Below are positions 44,651-53,210 of a stretch of 64,000 nt of DNA, in pieces (position 1 is the stretch's first letter; each line of letters begins with the position of its first letter). Under the pieces are notes generated by a model. The model saw nothing but the letters and a program-made list of their open reading frames with translations, ran no database searches and was not told the DNA's origin. The position numbers and the translations under genes are program-made. Source of the DNA: Comamonadaceae bacterium (lineage in GTDB: Bacteria; Pseudomonadota; Gammaproteobacteria; Burkholderiales; Burkholderiaceae_C); the NCBI GenBank assembly GCA_947448735.1, contig CANFOS010000007.1:1-64000 (forward strand). Reading direction: 5' to 3'.

Positions 44651-45713
44651 AGTCTGCCCCGCCTCCTAAGACGAGATCACCCGCATCGGCCAGCTTGCGC
44701 GCCGTTCGCATGATGATTTTTTGCGCTTCTTCGACATCCGACAAACGCATCGGACCCTTGGCCTCCATGTCGTCCTTGAACATACCGCGGGCGCGTTCAG
44801 ACATATTGCTGAAGAATTTATCTTTGACATCGTCGCTGCCGCCCTTCAAGGCCACCATCATCAGGTCAGGGTCGACATTGCGCATGATCACCTGGATGCC
44901 CTTGTTATCGACAGTGACAAGGTTCTCAAAGGTGAACATATTGTCTTGAATCTTCTGCATCAGCTCCGGGTCCAGCGTGCGCAGCCCGCCCATCACCGAG
45001 GTCTCCAGTGCCGTTTTGGTCAGATTCAAAATATTGGCGGCAGCCTTGATTCCGCCGAAGCTCGAGGACTTGGCTGAGGAGTTGTTGGAGAACTGTTTTT
45101 TCATGATGCCCTCCAGCTCTTCCATGGCGGAAGGCTGGACGGTCTCCAGACTGGCGACGCGTTGCATCACCTCGGCGCGCGACTCAGCCGGCAGAAAGTT
45201 GAGAACTTCAGCGGCCACCCCATTTTCGAGAACCGACAAAATAATGGCCACCATCTGGGGATGTTCTGCCTGGATCATGTCGGCAATCGAGCGCGCGTCC
45301 ATCCAGCTCAAAATCTCCAATCCCTTGCTGGCCGCGCCTGGGTTGATGCGACCCAGCACAGAGGCCGCCTTGTCGTCGCCCAAAGCGCGCTTGAAGACCT
45401 TCTCGACATAGTCTGAACTTCCCAGGCCCAAACTGGTCTGGCGCTTGATGGTTGCCAGAAAATCATTGAGCACGGCATTGACGGCTTCTTGCGACAACTC
45501 GGCCACCTGGACCATCGCCATGCCCAGCGCCTGAACTTCTTTGGGATTGAGGAAACGAATGATGTCGGAGGCCTGCTCTTCACCCAACAGCAGCATCAAC
45601 ACCGCAGCGCGCTGGGTGCCTGTTAGTGCGTCGAGCTCTTTGCGTAGTACCTCATCGACCGCCTCATTCGGTTCGCTGCTGGCCGGTGTACCGGGTGTTG
45701 CTTGTGTTGCCAT
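44643..45713 (-). CDS. fliG: Flagellar motor switch protein FliG
   Basis: 356 residues. The N-terminal domain has LTGTQRAAVLMLLLGEEQASDIIRFL, the middle domain AEHPQMVAIILSVL (with EHPQ), and the C-terminal torque helix DDVKDKFFSNMSERARGMFKDDMEAKGP with the conserved charged residues that meet MotA. It forms the rotor ring on FliF. The gene overlaps fliH by 8 bp. Confidence 0.97.
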   Translation of the reverse strand: MATQATPGTPASSEPNEAVDEVLRKELDALTGTQRAAVLMLLLGEEQASDIIRFLNPKEVQALGMAMVQVAELSQEAVNAVLNDFLATIKRQTSLGLGSSDYVEKVFKRALGDDKAASVLGRINPGAASKGLEILSWMDARSIADMIQAEHPQMVAIILSVLENGVAAEVLNFLPAESRAEVMQRVASLETVQPSAMEELEGIMKKQFSNNSSAKSSSFGGIKAAANILNLTKTALETSVMGGLRTLDPELMQKIQDNMFTFENLVTVDNKGIQVIMRNVDPDLMMVALKGGSDDVKDKFFSNMSERARGMFKDDMEAKGPMRLSDVEEAQKIIMRTARKLADAGDLVLGGGADYV

Positions 45714-45735
45714 GTTGTGATGTTCCCAGGTCGCG

Positions 45736-47631
45736 TCAGCCTGGTCGGATCATGTTCTTCAGCACGCTGGCAACGCGTGCTGAATCGTCCGAAACGATCA
45801 TTCGAATCAGGGCGACCTTGTCGTCGTAGGTGTTGGCGGTATCGAGCATCTCGGCCGAAATATTGGATTTCTTCTGTTTCATTTTTGCCTTCATGTCTTC
45901 CAGGGTTTCCGACGCAGACAGCTCCTTGACCGGTTCTGCCTCACCTTCGGCGGCGTTTTCAAGCCCCAGTGCTGCTGCGTTGGCCAGTTGCAAGGTGGTA
46001 GCTGCGGCTTCGGCTGCTTCTTTGTCGCGTTTCATCATGTGCTTGATCACGGGGCTCACCACCAGCAGCAGGAACACCACAAACAGCAGACCTAAAAACC
46101 CGCTTTTGATATTGGCCAGCATCGCCTCGTCTTTGTGCCAGGGAACCGACAGGTCGACAGGTGCTTCCACTTCGAATTTGGCCTGGACCACGCTCACCAC
46201 GTCTTTGCGGGTTTCGTCAAAGCCGACCACGCCGCGAACCAGTTCCTGCATGCGCGCGACCTCTTCCGTGCTAAACGGGTTGGGTTTGGCGGGCTGCGCT
46301 TCGCCTTTGTCGTTTTTCGGCTGCGGTGTCGGTGCGCGTTCATTGATCACCACCGCCACGCTCATGCGCTGGATGTTACCGGTGGCGCTCTTGGTGTGGC
46401 GCACCGAGCGGTCCATTTCGTAATTGAGGGTGCTGCGGCTTGCCACCGTACCGCGATCATCGCCTGCTGCGGCAGTCGACCCCGCAGCCGTGCTGGTCGT
46501 GGCCACTGGCGCAGCCGGGGCGGTGTTGGACAAGGTGCCAGGAACGCCGCCCGACTCTTTGGTGCTGCTGCGGTCCTCGCTCTTGGTCTCTGAGCGGGTT
46601 TTGCTTCCCTTGCCCTGGTTGTCAAAGTCTTCCACCGTGATTTCAGTCTGGCTGAAATCCAGCGCCAGATTGACTTGTGAGCGAACATTGCCTTCGCCCA
46701 CGATGGGCGACAGGATCTGAATCACGCGCTGGCGATACACCTCTTCCAGGGCTTGTTTGTGCTTGGTCTGACCCGCATTCATGCCCATGGAACGGTCGGA
46801 CTCAGCGTCCGTCATCAACTTGCCAACGTTGTCCACCACCACCACGTTGTCGGGTGTCAGAGACGGCACGCTGGAAGCGACCAAATGGACGATGGCCTGA
46901 ACTTGCGTCGGGGTGACACTGCGACCGATGTGCGGCGTCACCACAACTGACGCTTTGGGCGGTGTGCGGTCGCGCACAAACACCGACGGTTTGGTGGTCG
47001 CCAAATGGACACGGGCGCTCTGAATCGACTCGATTTTCAGAATACTGCGCGCCATTTCTTGTTCCATGGTCGCGTTGTAGCGCACCTGTTCCATGAACTG
47101 GCTGCTGGTCAGGGACGACTGATCTTTGAAGGTGTCCAAACTTCCCGCTGCGGTTTTTGGCAAGCCCTTGGACGCCAAAAAGATCCGCGCTTCGTGGTAG
47201 CGGCTGCTCGGCACGGTGATCTGGCCGCTGCTGGCGTCGATCTGGGGTTTGAATTCACCGGCCTTCAAGGCCTCCAGAACCGCCTGCTGGTCGGCCTCGG
47301 TCACACCGGTGACCACCGGGCGATAGCTGGGTGCGTTGATCAAAGAATAGACCAGCGCAAAGGTGAGCAGTGCCAGCGCCACCAACATCAGGGGCAACGC
47401 TTTTTTGACGGTGGGTTGCGCCATCACTTGCCTGATCGGCGCGAACAGACCTTGTTCAGCTGGAGCCATCGTGTTGCTGCCGTTGTACCGGGTGCTCAGG
47501 GCGGTCTGGTCCGGCGCTTGGCCGCCGCTAGGCGCGCGCCTGTCGGCTACGCCGCTGCGCACCATCGGCCTGCTGCTGGGCTCGGCGGTGGCGGGTAAAA
47601 ACGTTTCAGCTTGTGCGGTAGCGGTTGCCAT
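45736..47631 (-). CDS. fliF: Flagellar MS-ring protein FliF
   Basis: 631 residues. Two membrane helices (about 78-98 and 505-525) flank a large periplasmic section with RBM-type domains: EAREF-like YHEARIFLASKGLPKT, then ARVHLATTKPSVFVRDRTPPKASVVV. The C-terminal cytoplasmic tail binds FliG. The first 75 residues are an unusually long polar cytoplasmic lead. The start ATG at 47631 is 49 bp after the fliE stop. Confidence 0.96.
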   Translation of the reverse strand: MATATAQAETFLPATAEPSSRPMVRSGVADRRAPSGGQAPDQTALSTRYNGSNTMAPAEQGLFAPIRQVMAQPTVKKALPLMLVALALLTFALVYSLINAPSYRPVVTGVTEADQQAVLEALKAGEFKPQIDASSGQITVPSSRYHEARIFLASKGLPKTAAGSLDTFKDQSSLTSSQFMEQVRYNATMEQEMARSILKIESIQSARVHLATTKPSVFVRDRTPPKASVVVTPHIGRSVTPTQVQAIVHLVASSVPSLTPDNVVVVDNVGKLMTDAESDRSMGMNAGQTKHKQALEEVYRQRVIQILSPIVGEGNVRSQVNLALDFSQTEITVEDFDNQGKGSKTRSETKSEDRSSTKESGGVPGTLSNTAPAAPVATTSTAAGSTAAAGDDRGTVASRSTLNYEMDRSVRHTKSATGNIQRMSVAVVINERAPTPQPKNDKGEAQPAKPNPFSTEEVARMQELVRGVVGFDETRKDVVSVVQAKFEVEAPVDLSVPWHKDEAMLANIKSGFLGLLFVVFLLLVVSPVIKHMMKRDKEAAEAAATTLQLANAAALGLENAAEGEAEPVKELSASETLEDMKAKMKQKKSNISAEMLDTANTYDDKVALIRMIVSDDSARVASVLKNMIRPG

Positions 47632-47680
47632 GAGCAGGGTCTTTCAGCGCGGTAGAGGGAGTCGTGTGCCAGCGATCGTC

Positions 47681-48019
47681 TTAAACAGGCATGTTCATGA
47701 CGTCTTCGTAGGCCTTCAGCACCTTGTTTCTGACTTGCAAGGTGGTCTCAAAAGACAGTGACGCTTTTTGCATCTTGAGCACGACATCCGTCAGGGGAAC
47801 GGCTTCACCGCGCTCGAAGGCCTCGCTGGTGTTTTGTGAATTGACCTGAGCCGCATTGGTTTGACCAATGGCCTGACGGATCAGGTCAGAAAAATCGGTG
47901 GCGGGGGCCCCAACGCCCGCTGCCGCGTCTGGGCCCTGGCCACTGGCTTGCGCCGCGTGGGTTTGCAGGGTCTTGAGCATGGCGGCGATGCTGCTGGCAG
48001 AGGTGGCTTGTTCGATCAT
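47681..48019 (-). CDS. fliE: Flagellar hook-basal body complex protein FliE
   Basis: 112 residues; the C-terminal half with PLTDVVLKMQKASLSFETTLQVRNKVLKAYEDVMNMPV is the typical FliE signature. It links the MS ring to the rod. The gene starts 23 bp after the activator gene stop, so it is either co-transcribed with it or uses a promoter inside its 3' end. Confidence 0.95.
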   Translation of the reverse strand: MIEQATSASSIAAMLKTLQTHAAQASGQGPDAAAGVGAPATDFSDLIRQAIGQTNAAQVNSQNTSEAFERGEAVPLTDVVLKMQKASLSFETTLQVRNKVLKAYEDVMNMPV

Positions 48020-48042
48020 GGTGGCTTTCCTGACAGGGCGGT

Positions 48043-49572
48043 TTAATGGCTAAGGGTTTCTAAAGTGAGGGCTGACGCAGGATGAGCGTCGCGCAAACGG
48101 GCCATCTTGTAGCGCAGGGTGCGCGGACTGATGCCAAGCTTTTGAGCCGCTTCGATCCGGCTGTCCGAGCTTTCAAGGGCGGTTCGTATCAAATGCTGCT
48201 CGCTGTGCTTGACAGCGGCTTGCAGCGGTTTGCTGGAGCTCAGTGCTTCGCCGCTTGGCACCGACAGCTCTGGGCTGTGGTCAGTGGCTGCGTGGCTTGG
48301 CAGCAGTTCGGCCCAGCCAGAGGCCACCGATCCGGCGCCCAGCTGTAGCTCGCTGGTGTCGTCAAACATCAGGTGTTGCGTGTCAATTTTTTGGTCAGGG
48401 CACAGCACCATGGCGCGTTGCACCACGTTTTCGAGCTCGCGCACATTGCCCGGCCAGGCATAAGCCAGCAGTTGGGCCTGCGCGGCGGCACTGACCTGCC
48501 AACCCGGGGCAGGGCTGACGCCGCTCGGCTGGTAGCGCGCCAGCAGCCGTGAGACCAGCGGGAAAATGTCGCCCTTGCGCTCGGTCAGCGCTGGAATACG
48601 CAGCTTGAAAGTGCTCAGCCGGAAGTACAAATCTTCCCGAAACTCGCGTCGCGCGATGGCCTGACGCAAGTCTTTGTTGGTGGCGGCGATCACCCGCAGC
48701 GACAGCGAAATGCTGCGTTCGCCGCCCAGTCGGGTCAGGCTGCGTTCTTGCAATACCCGCAGCAGCTTGGCCTGCAAGGGCAGGGCGAGCTCAGCAATTT
48801 CGTCTAAAAACAAGGTTCCGCCCTGAGCCTGCTCAAACAAGCCCCGGTGTTCTTTAAGAGCGCCCGTGAAAGCGCCCTTTTCGTGTCCAAACAACATGTC
48901 CTCGATCATGTGCTCAGGCATGGCGGCGCAGTTCAGGCCAATAAAAGGGCCAGCAGCAGCGGGCGACGACTCGTGCAACACCCGCGCCAACACTTCTTTG
49001 CCAGAGCCCGTCGGGCCCTCTACCAACACGGTCACATCGGCCTGGGCCACCCTTTGGGCCAGCGCCAGCAAATTGCGGCTGACCGGGTCCACATACACCA
49101 CACTGCGGACGGCGGCTTCAGGCTCGGCCCGAGCGGCTGGGTTGCTTGCCAGCTTGGCGTGGCGAGCCGGCTCGGTGCTTTTGGCGTCGTTGGGCTGGCT
49201 GCTGCTGGTGGCACAGCTCAGGGCCGACGCCCAGCTTGTGGCGGTCCAGTCGTCTGCGGCCAAAACATGGCAGGCACCGTGACGGATCGCGCTGACCGCC
49301 AGCTCCAGGTGGCGCCGTTCTACCCGGCAAATGACCGGCAGGCTTGGAGCCGCTTGCATCATCTCCAGGCTGTCAACCAGCAACGAGACATCGCTGCCCA
49401 GTCCTAATACCAGCACCGCGGCGCGCTCTTGCGCCAGCTCGGCTTGCAGCTCATCCATTGTGCGAACCACACCAACCGACAGGCCCGCCTGCGCCAGCTG
49501 CGCCTGCTCATTCGGCGCGAGCGGGTGAAAGGGGTCCAACCACACAAGGTGGAGAGGGGCTGTCGTAGGCAT
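48043..49572 (-). CDS. Sigma-54-dependent flagellar activator (FleQ/FlrC-like)
   Basis: 509 residues. The N-terminal 130 are a degenerate receiver without a clear phospho-acceptor Asp. Residues 165-400 are the AAA+ domain with GPTGSGKE Walker A and GAFTGA, which contacts sigma-54. The C-terminal Fis-type helix-turn-helix is in RIEAAQKLGISPRTLRYKMARL. It sits upstream of fliE in the same direction and has its own sigma-54 promoter at 49621-49636. Its 5' end and promoter are duplicated at 57624-58043. Confidence 0.92.
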   Translation of the reverse strand: MPTTAPLHLVWLDPFHPLAPNEQAQLAQAGLSVGVVRTMDELQAELAQERAAVLVLGLGSDVSLLVDSLEMMQAAPSLPVICRVERRHLELAVSAIRHGACHVLAADDWTATSWASALSCATSSSQPNDAKSTEPARHAKLASNPAARAEPEAAVRSVVYVDPVSRNLLALAQRVAQADVTVLVEGPTGSGKEVLARVLHESSPAAAGPFIGLNCAAMPEHMIEDMLFGHEKGAFTGALKEHRGLFEQAQGGTLFLDEIAELALPLQAKLLRVLQERSLTRLGGERSISLSLRVIAATNKDLRQAIARREFREDLYFRLSTFKLRIPALTERKGDIFPLVSRLLARYQPSGVSPAPGWQVSAAAQAQLLAYAWPGNVRELENVVQRAMVLCPDQKIDTQHLMFDDTSELQLGAGSVASGWAELLPSHAATDHSPELSVPSGEALSSSKPLQAAVKHSEQHLIRTALESSDSRIEAAQKLGISPRTLRYKMARLRDAHPASALTLETLSH

Positions 49573-49717
49573 GTTGAAGTAGTCGGTAGGTGTCGGTAAA
49601 GCGTCAGATGTACCGTAATCAGCAAAGACCGTGCCACACCATTTGTTTGCTTTGCTGCAAACGCGCTACCCGCCTCAGGGCCCCTGGGGTTAGCGTGCAG
49701 TGTTGGCGTGACGCTGC
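49325..49717. repeat. Direct repeat, intact copy (activator 5' end plus promoter)
   Basis: About 390 bp covering the first ~80 codons of the activator gene and its upstream region, repeated in the same orientation at 57624-58043 with roughly one difference in ten (by eye). The two copies bracket the AT-rich six-gene island. Confidence 0.8.
49621..49636 (-). promoter_or_regulatory. Sigma-54 promoter of the activator gene
   Basis: On the - strand TGGCACG-GTCT-TTGCT is a perfect match to the -24/-12 consensus. The predicted start near 49610 gives a 38-base leader before ATG 49572. Confidence 0.85.
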
Positions 49718-49924
49718 TGCCGTCCACCAAAACCGTTGGGTGCCCGGCGATGAGTGCGCGTGCACACCCGGCAAATGCCCGCAAGCTGTCCGAAAAAGCT
49801 GCAAATTGGGGTCAATGTGACCTGGACATCAGCTCGAACAACGTTCAGGTTTCACGCTGTGAATTTTTGATGCTCAACTCTGGCTGCGGCCGGGCGGGGT
49901 ATGCCGACCGTACCTAAAGTATTG
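49718..49924. other. Spacer between flagellar promoter and AT-rich island
   Basis: About 200 bp of normal GC content ending near 49920, where composition changes sharply to AT-rich. No gene is seen. The composition step marks the inner edge of the island. Any site that tells the flagellar master regulator to act should lie here. Confidence 0.5.
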
Positions 49925-51199
49925 CTAAATATTCTTGAGTTGATATATTCTAATGAGAACGATAGCGATTCCGGCCATTAAAAGAGGCCATTGTATAGGA
50001 ACAAAATTTATCCAGAGTTCTAATGAAAATCCAATGATTGCTAAACTTAAAACTTGAATAATTCTTCGAAAAATATTGAATTTACTGGTTGCAAAAGGCA
50101 AGGTAAAAAGGAGTCCGAGCAAAAGAACAAGTGTTCCGATTGCAATAGAAAGGGTGTATGAAGTAACCTGAATTCGGTAAGCGACATAGAAGGCATCGAT
50201 CAATGTAAATCCTGATGCTATTATGTATATGCTTAAAATAAATTTTAATATAAATGAACTGCGTTTTATGGTTGTCTTGGGTGATATATTATTTTTATCG
50301 AATGAAATATTTTTTGATGGCGAAGGCTGTGAAATAGGAATAACGACTTCTTTATTTATATTATAAATAGTCGAAGTCTTTGAAAATGTCGATTTGACTA
50401 TTGGTCGCGGTGTTTCCTGATTGCAATTACTATTGATCCAACTGCTCGTCGTTTCCAGGCTGTACTTGGCTTGCGCATCAATATTTTGAGAAAGCATTCT
50501 GTGTGCAAGGTTAGCAAGTTCATATTTTTTATTTTCTTGTAAGCAAGACATTTGAGTGCACTGAATCAACATATTGCCAAGGCTGTGAGAAATTACACAC
50601 CATGGTTGTAAAATATTGTCCACCACCAAGTTCGAACTCCAATCAGACTTGTAAATGGCCATTGGGATTTCCATTTTAAAATCATATTTTTCAGGCTCAA
50701 GGAGTTCATTTCTTTTGAAAAATTGTTGCCAATCTCGCTTGATGGCCTCATATAAAATCGGGTGCTGCTGCCTGTTATCTGGCAACATAAAAAGAGGTTT
50801 TTCAAGTGGAAGTCGCTTTGAGACAGCTAAACTGAAGTCTATTAAAAATACTTCAATATAATTAGAATTTAATGCCTGCTTAACCACAAAGTTGCGAAGA
50901 GCAAGATCGAGATGCCAAATATTTAATTTTGCTAAGTTATCTACAATTTTTAAAGACTGCTGAAGCGCATCGAAAGCCAGTGACTGCCCTTGTACAGAAG
51001 CAGGTAGTTCTTTCAACCATTCCATTAAATTGACGCCTGCATGCGCCATTTCAATGTATCTCTCTTTTTTGTTGTTCGAATGCACTTCTGGAACTGAAGC
51101 GTTTAATTGATTCAACAAATCGAGAAATTGATACTCCCTAGATTGTGCATATTCGCCACCTGCACTGTCGGGAAATTCTTTTCTGTAGGTATTGGTCAA
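49925..51199 (-). CDS. Divergent Ser/Thr protein kinase-like membrane protein
   Basis: 424 residues, likely TTG start at 51199 with GAGG upstream. Kinase landmarks: YRKEF (5-9) as the beta-3 lysine, YIEMAHAGVNLMEWL (48-62) as hinge, catalytic loop HLDLALRN (96-103), and metal loop IDFSLA (120-125) where DFG would be. The glycine-rich loop is absent because the protein begins at beta 3. The last 110 residues contain about four membrane helices. So the kinase would sit at the inner membrane facing the cytoplasm; activity is uncertain. It is in the same frame as the PP2C gene with one TGA and three codons between, and is the last gene of the six-gene island operon. Confidence 0.68.
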   Translation of the reverse strand: MTNTYRKEFPDSAGGEYAQSREYQFLDLLNQLNASVPEVHSNNKKERYIEMAHAGVNLMEWLKELPASVQGQSLAFDALQQSLKIVDNLAKLNIWHLDLALRNFVVKQALNSNYIEVFLIDFSLAVSKRLPLEKPLFMLPDNRQQHPILYEAIKRDWQQFFKRNELLEPEKYDFKMEIPMAIYKSDWSSNLVVDNILQPWCVISHSLGNMLIQCTQMSCLQENKKYELANLAHRMLSQNIDAQAKYSLETTSSWINSNCNQETPRPIVKSTFSKTSTIYNINKEVVIPISQPSPSKNISFDKNNISPKTTIKRSSFILKFILSIYIIASGFTLIDAFYVAYRIQVTSYTLSIAIGTLVLLLGLLFTLPFATSKFNIFRRIIQVLSLAIIGFSLELWINFVPIQWPLLMAGIAIVLIRIYQLKNI

Positions 51200-51208
51200 A
51201 ATACAACC

Positions 51209-51880
51209 TCAGATGAATTTAAGCCAAATCATTGCTACGCTTGTGTCATCCAGGCAACCAGATTTTTGAGCATCGATGGCAAGTGAATTGCATAGATAGG
51301 CCAGATCAGCTTGGCTTGGCTCGTTTCTTCCAAGCATTGCAAGGCGGCTTTTAAGTTTTTCTTCAGATGTTTTGAGACCAGGCCCATCAGACATCAGAAT
51401 GGCACAGTAAAGTCCTTTGGGGTCGTGGTGACGAACATGTAATTTTTGACAAACTTCAGAGCCTACAAGTTGTGTAGGATGTCCATTTTCATCAAGGTCG
51501 CGGGGCATGGTTTCAACGCATTTCCATGGTGCAAAACCACCCCATGATTTTTGAAATAACCAAAGGAAACTGTCTCCAATGGAGGCCAATTCGAGCTCTT
51601 GATGACTTGCTTTAACTCGCAAAAGGGTGCTGCCCGTTTCAGGAAACTTTTCACACATTTCATCATGCCGTGTCATGAGTTGATCTGACAAAGACCCAGG
51701 CTCATCCATTGCCATGACTTGACTTAACCAGTCTGCTGCCAGCCCACTGCCAGGACAACTGTTGGCGCCATCGCATAGTGTGAAAATATTTAAATTCTCA
51801 TTGGCACCAAAGGCATCAAATCCTTTGCTATCACTTGCGTTGACGTTCAGCGCACAAGCGTAAACACATCTCAAACTCAT
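51209..51880 (-). CDS. PP2C-family protein phosphatase
   Basis: 223 residues, a minimal PP2C. Metal-binding and core motifs are in order: DAFGANENL (22-30), TLCDGAN (34-40), GSTLL (83-87), ASIGDS (99-104), MSDGPG in the second half, and LDDTSVAM at about 211-218. These are the Mn/Mg-ligand aspartates of PP2C. It would remove phosphate from Ser/Thr of the operon products, opposing the kinase. The start overlaps the FHA gene stop by 4 bp. Confidence 0.88.
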   Translation of the reverse strand: MSLRCVYACALNVNASDSKGFDAFGANENLNIFTLCDGANSCPGSGLAADWLSQVMAMDEPGSLSDQLMTRHDEMCEKFPETGSTLLRVKASHQELELASIGDSFLWLFQKSWGGFAPWKCVETMPRDLDENGHPTQLVGSEVCQKLHVRHHDPKGLYCAILMSDGPGLKTSEEKLKSRLAMLGRNEPSQADLAYLCNSLAIDAQKSGCLDDTSVAMIWLKFI

Positions 51881-52923
51881 GCGACAGCTTTCGGTCTTGG
51901 CGTTCCTTCGTGATCTTGTGGACTTGCATCTTCCAAAAGTATTTGAATACTTGCATATTCTGCATGAGTACCTAAAGGATTAATTTGCGCCGCGAAATCC
52001 GAAGTTACTCCTGTACGAAAATTTACAGATTCTTTGTGTTTTAATGGATATAGCTTAAGTTTTTCTAAAATCAAACCATCTTCACGCATACAGCTTAAGG
52101 ATGCGCTTTCTGGAAGATAGTAATAAACCTGACCCATAATTTCAAGGATAATAAGTTGTCTTCTTGAGACGTAAGTTGAATTTACTTTGAATGGACTAAA
52201 GCCGAATTGGTTGCTTAAGGGAGTCGGCTCTTTTCCAAGGAGTACTGGTAATTTAACGAATTCTTTTCGATTGCCCAGTGCATCATTGACCTGAATCTCC
52301 ACCATAATTTCAGAATTTTTATATTTTGAATTGGCTCGATTGGGTATTTCAGGCTGTGAAAATTTTTGATGAGCGGTGGTTGATGAAGTGGATAAAGCCT
52401 TGCCAAAGCGACTTGACGTCACTTCTTTTTTCAATGGCCCACTGAGAGTCGCCACAACCTCGAAAGAAATCCGGCGACCTTTTAACGAAATTTGGAAGCC
52501 TTCTTCACTCGTTAAGCTTTCCAATGAATCTGTTCCCAATTGAACTGTAGCTTCAAAGTCAATTGGCACACGAACAGAGCTACCGCGTGAGGATCGATAC
52601 TCTCGTTGTATAATTTGTTGAAAGAATTTCTTTCTAAATTCAATGTCTACTGATTCATGTGTAGATAGAAACTCTTCAAATTTCTTAGCTACTTCTCTGT
52701 CTTTTGGTGAAATTACTAAACTATCTAGCAGGAAGTAACTTTCCTCTAAGACCGATTTTATGTACCGTGTTTCACGGTCTTCGATAGCTTGTTTTACAGC
52801 TTGCGCAGAAACACTTTTTAGTTCCAGAAGAATAGAGTCGACAAATTCATCGGTTTGTCGTGTTTTAAATTTCTCTATATTTGGCTTAGAGATATTGCCT
52901 TTGAAGAAGTCTATTAAACTCAT
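51877..52923 (-). CDS. FHA-like domain protein
   Basis: 348 residues. The N-terminal 110 are helical, beginning SLIDFFKGN; the middle is a probable beta domain. Residues 220-310 look like an FHA fold: VKLPVLLGKE in place of the usual strand with RIG, and YVSRRQLIILEI (251-262) in place of the SRxH motif, with Gln where His is expected. FHA domains bind phosphothreonine, so it could link kinase and cell-wall enzymes, but ligand residues are only partly kept. It overlaps the PP2C gene by 4 bp and follows the 91-residue ORF by 11 bp. Confidence 0.65.
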   Translation of the reverse strand: MSLIDFFKGNISKPNIEKFKTRQTDEFVDSILLELKSVSAQAVKQAIEDRETRYIKSVLEESYFLLDSLVISPKDREVAKKFEEFLSTHESVDIEFRKKFFQQIIQREYRSSRGSSVRVPIDFEATVQLGTDSLESLTSEEGFQISLKGRRISFEVVATLSGPLKKEVTSSRFGKALSTSSTTAHQKFSQPEIPNRANSKYKNSEIMVEIQVNDALGNRKEFVKLPVLLGKEPTPLSNQFGFSPFKVNSTYVSRRQLIILEIMGQVYYYLPESASLSCMREDGLILEKLKLYPLKHKESVNFRTGVTSDFAAQINPLGTHAEYASIQILLEDASPQDHEGTPRPKAVA

Positions 52924-52934
52924 GATTACACCTT

Positions 52935-53210
52935 TTATCCTATTTTAATTTCAAAACTGTTGCTGTCATGAACCTTGATAGTTAACCTATTTTCAAGATT
53001 AAAGTAAAGTGGTGACAGGGTGTCAAATATCAGCTCTTGAAACGATGATGATGACACCGCCTGAAAAACCGATTCAGGGATTATTCCGATTAATTTTTTA
53101 TGTTTTCGTAATAATTTTCTAATTTCTAATGAAAATGCGAGTAGCTGAACCGCTGGCTGGCTTTCCTGGTCAAATGAAAATGATGAAATTATTTTTTCAT
53201 CCCCCATCAT
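52935..53210 (-). CDS. Small unknown protein of the island, 91 aa
   Basis: Soluble, mixed alpha/beta prediction with no cysteine, signal or membrane helix. It overlaps the PBP stop by 4 bp and has the same AT-rich codon use as its neighbours, which supports it as a real gene. No family recognised. Its place between the cell-wall enzymes and the FHA protein suggests an adaptor, but this is a guess. Confidence 0.6.
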   Translation of the reverse strand: MMGDEKIISSFSFDQESQPAVQLLAFSLEIRKLLRKHKKLIGIIPESVFQAVSSSSFQELIFDTLSPLYFNLENRLTIKVHDSNSFEIKIG

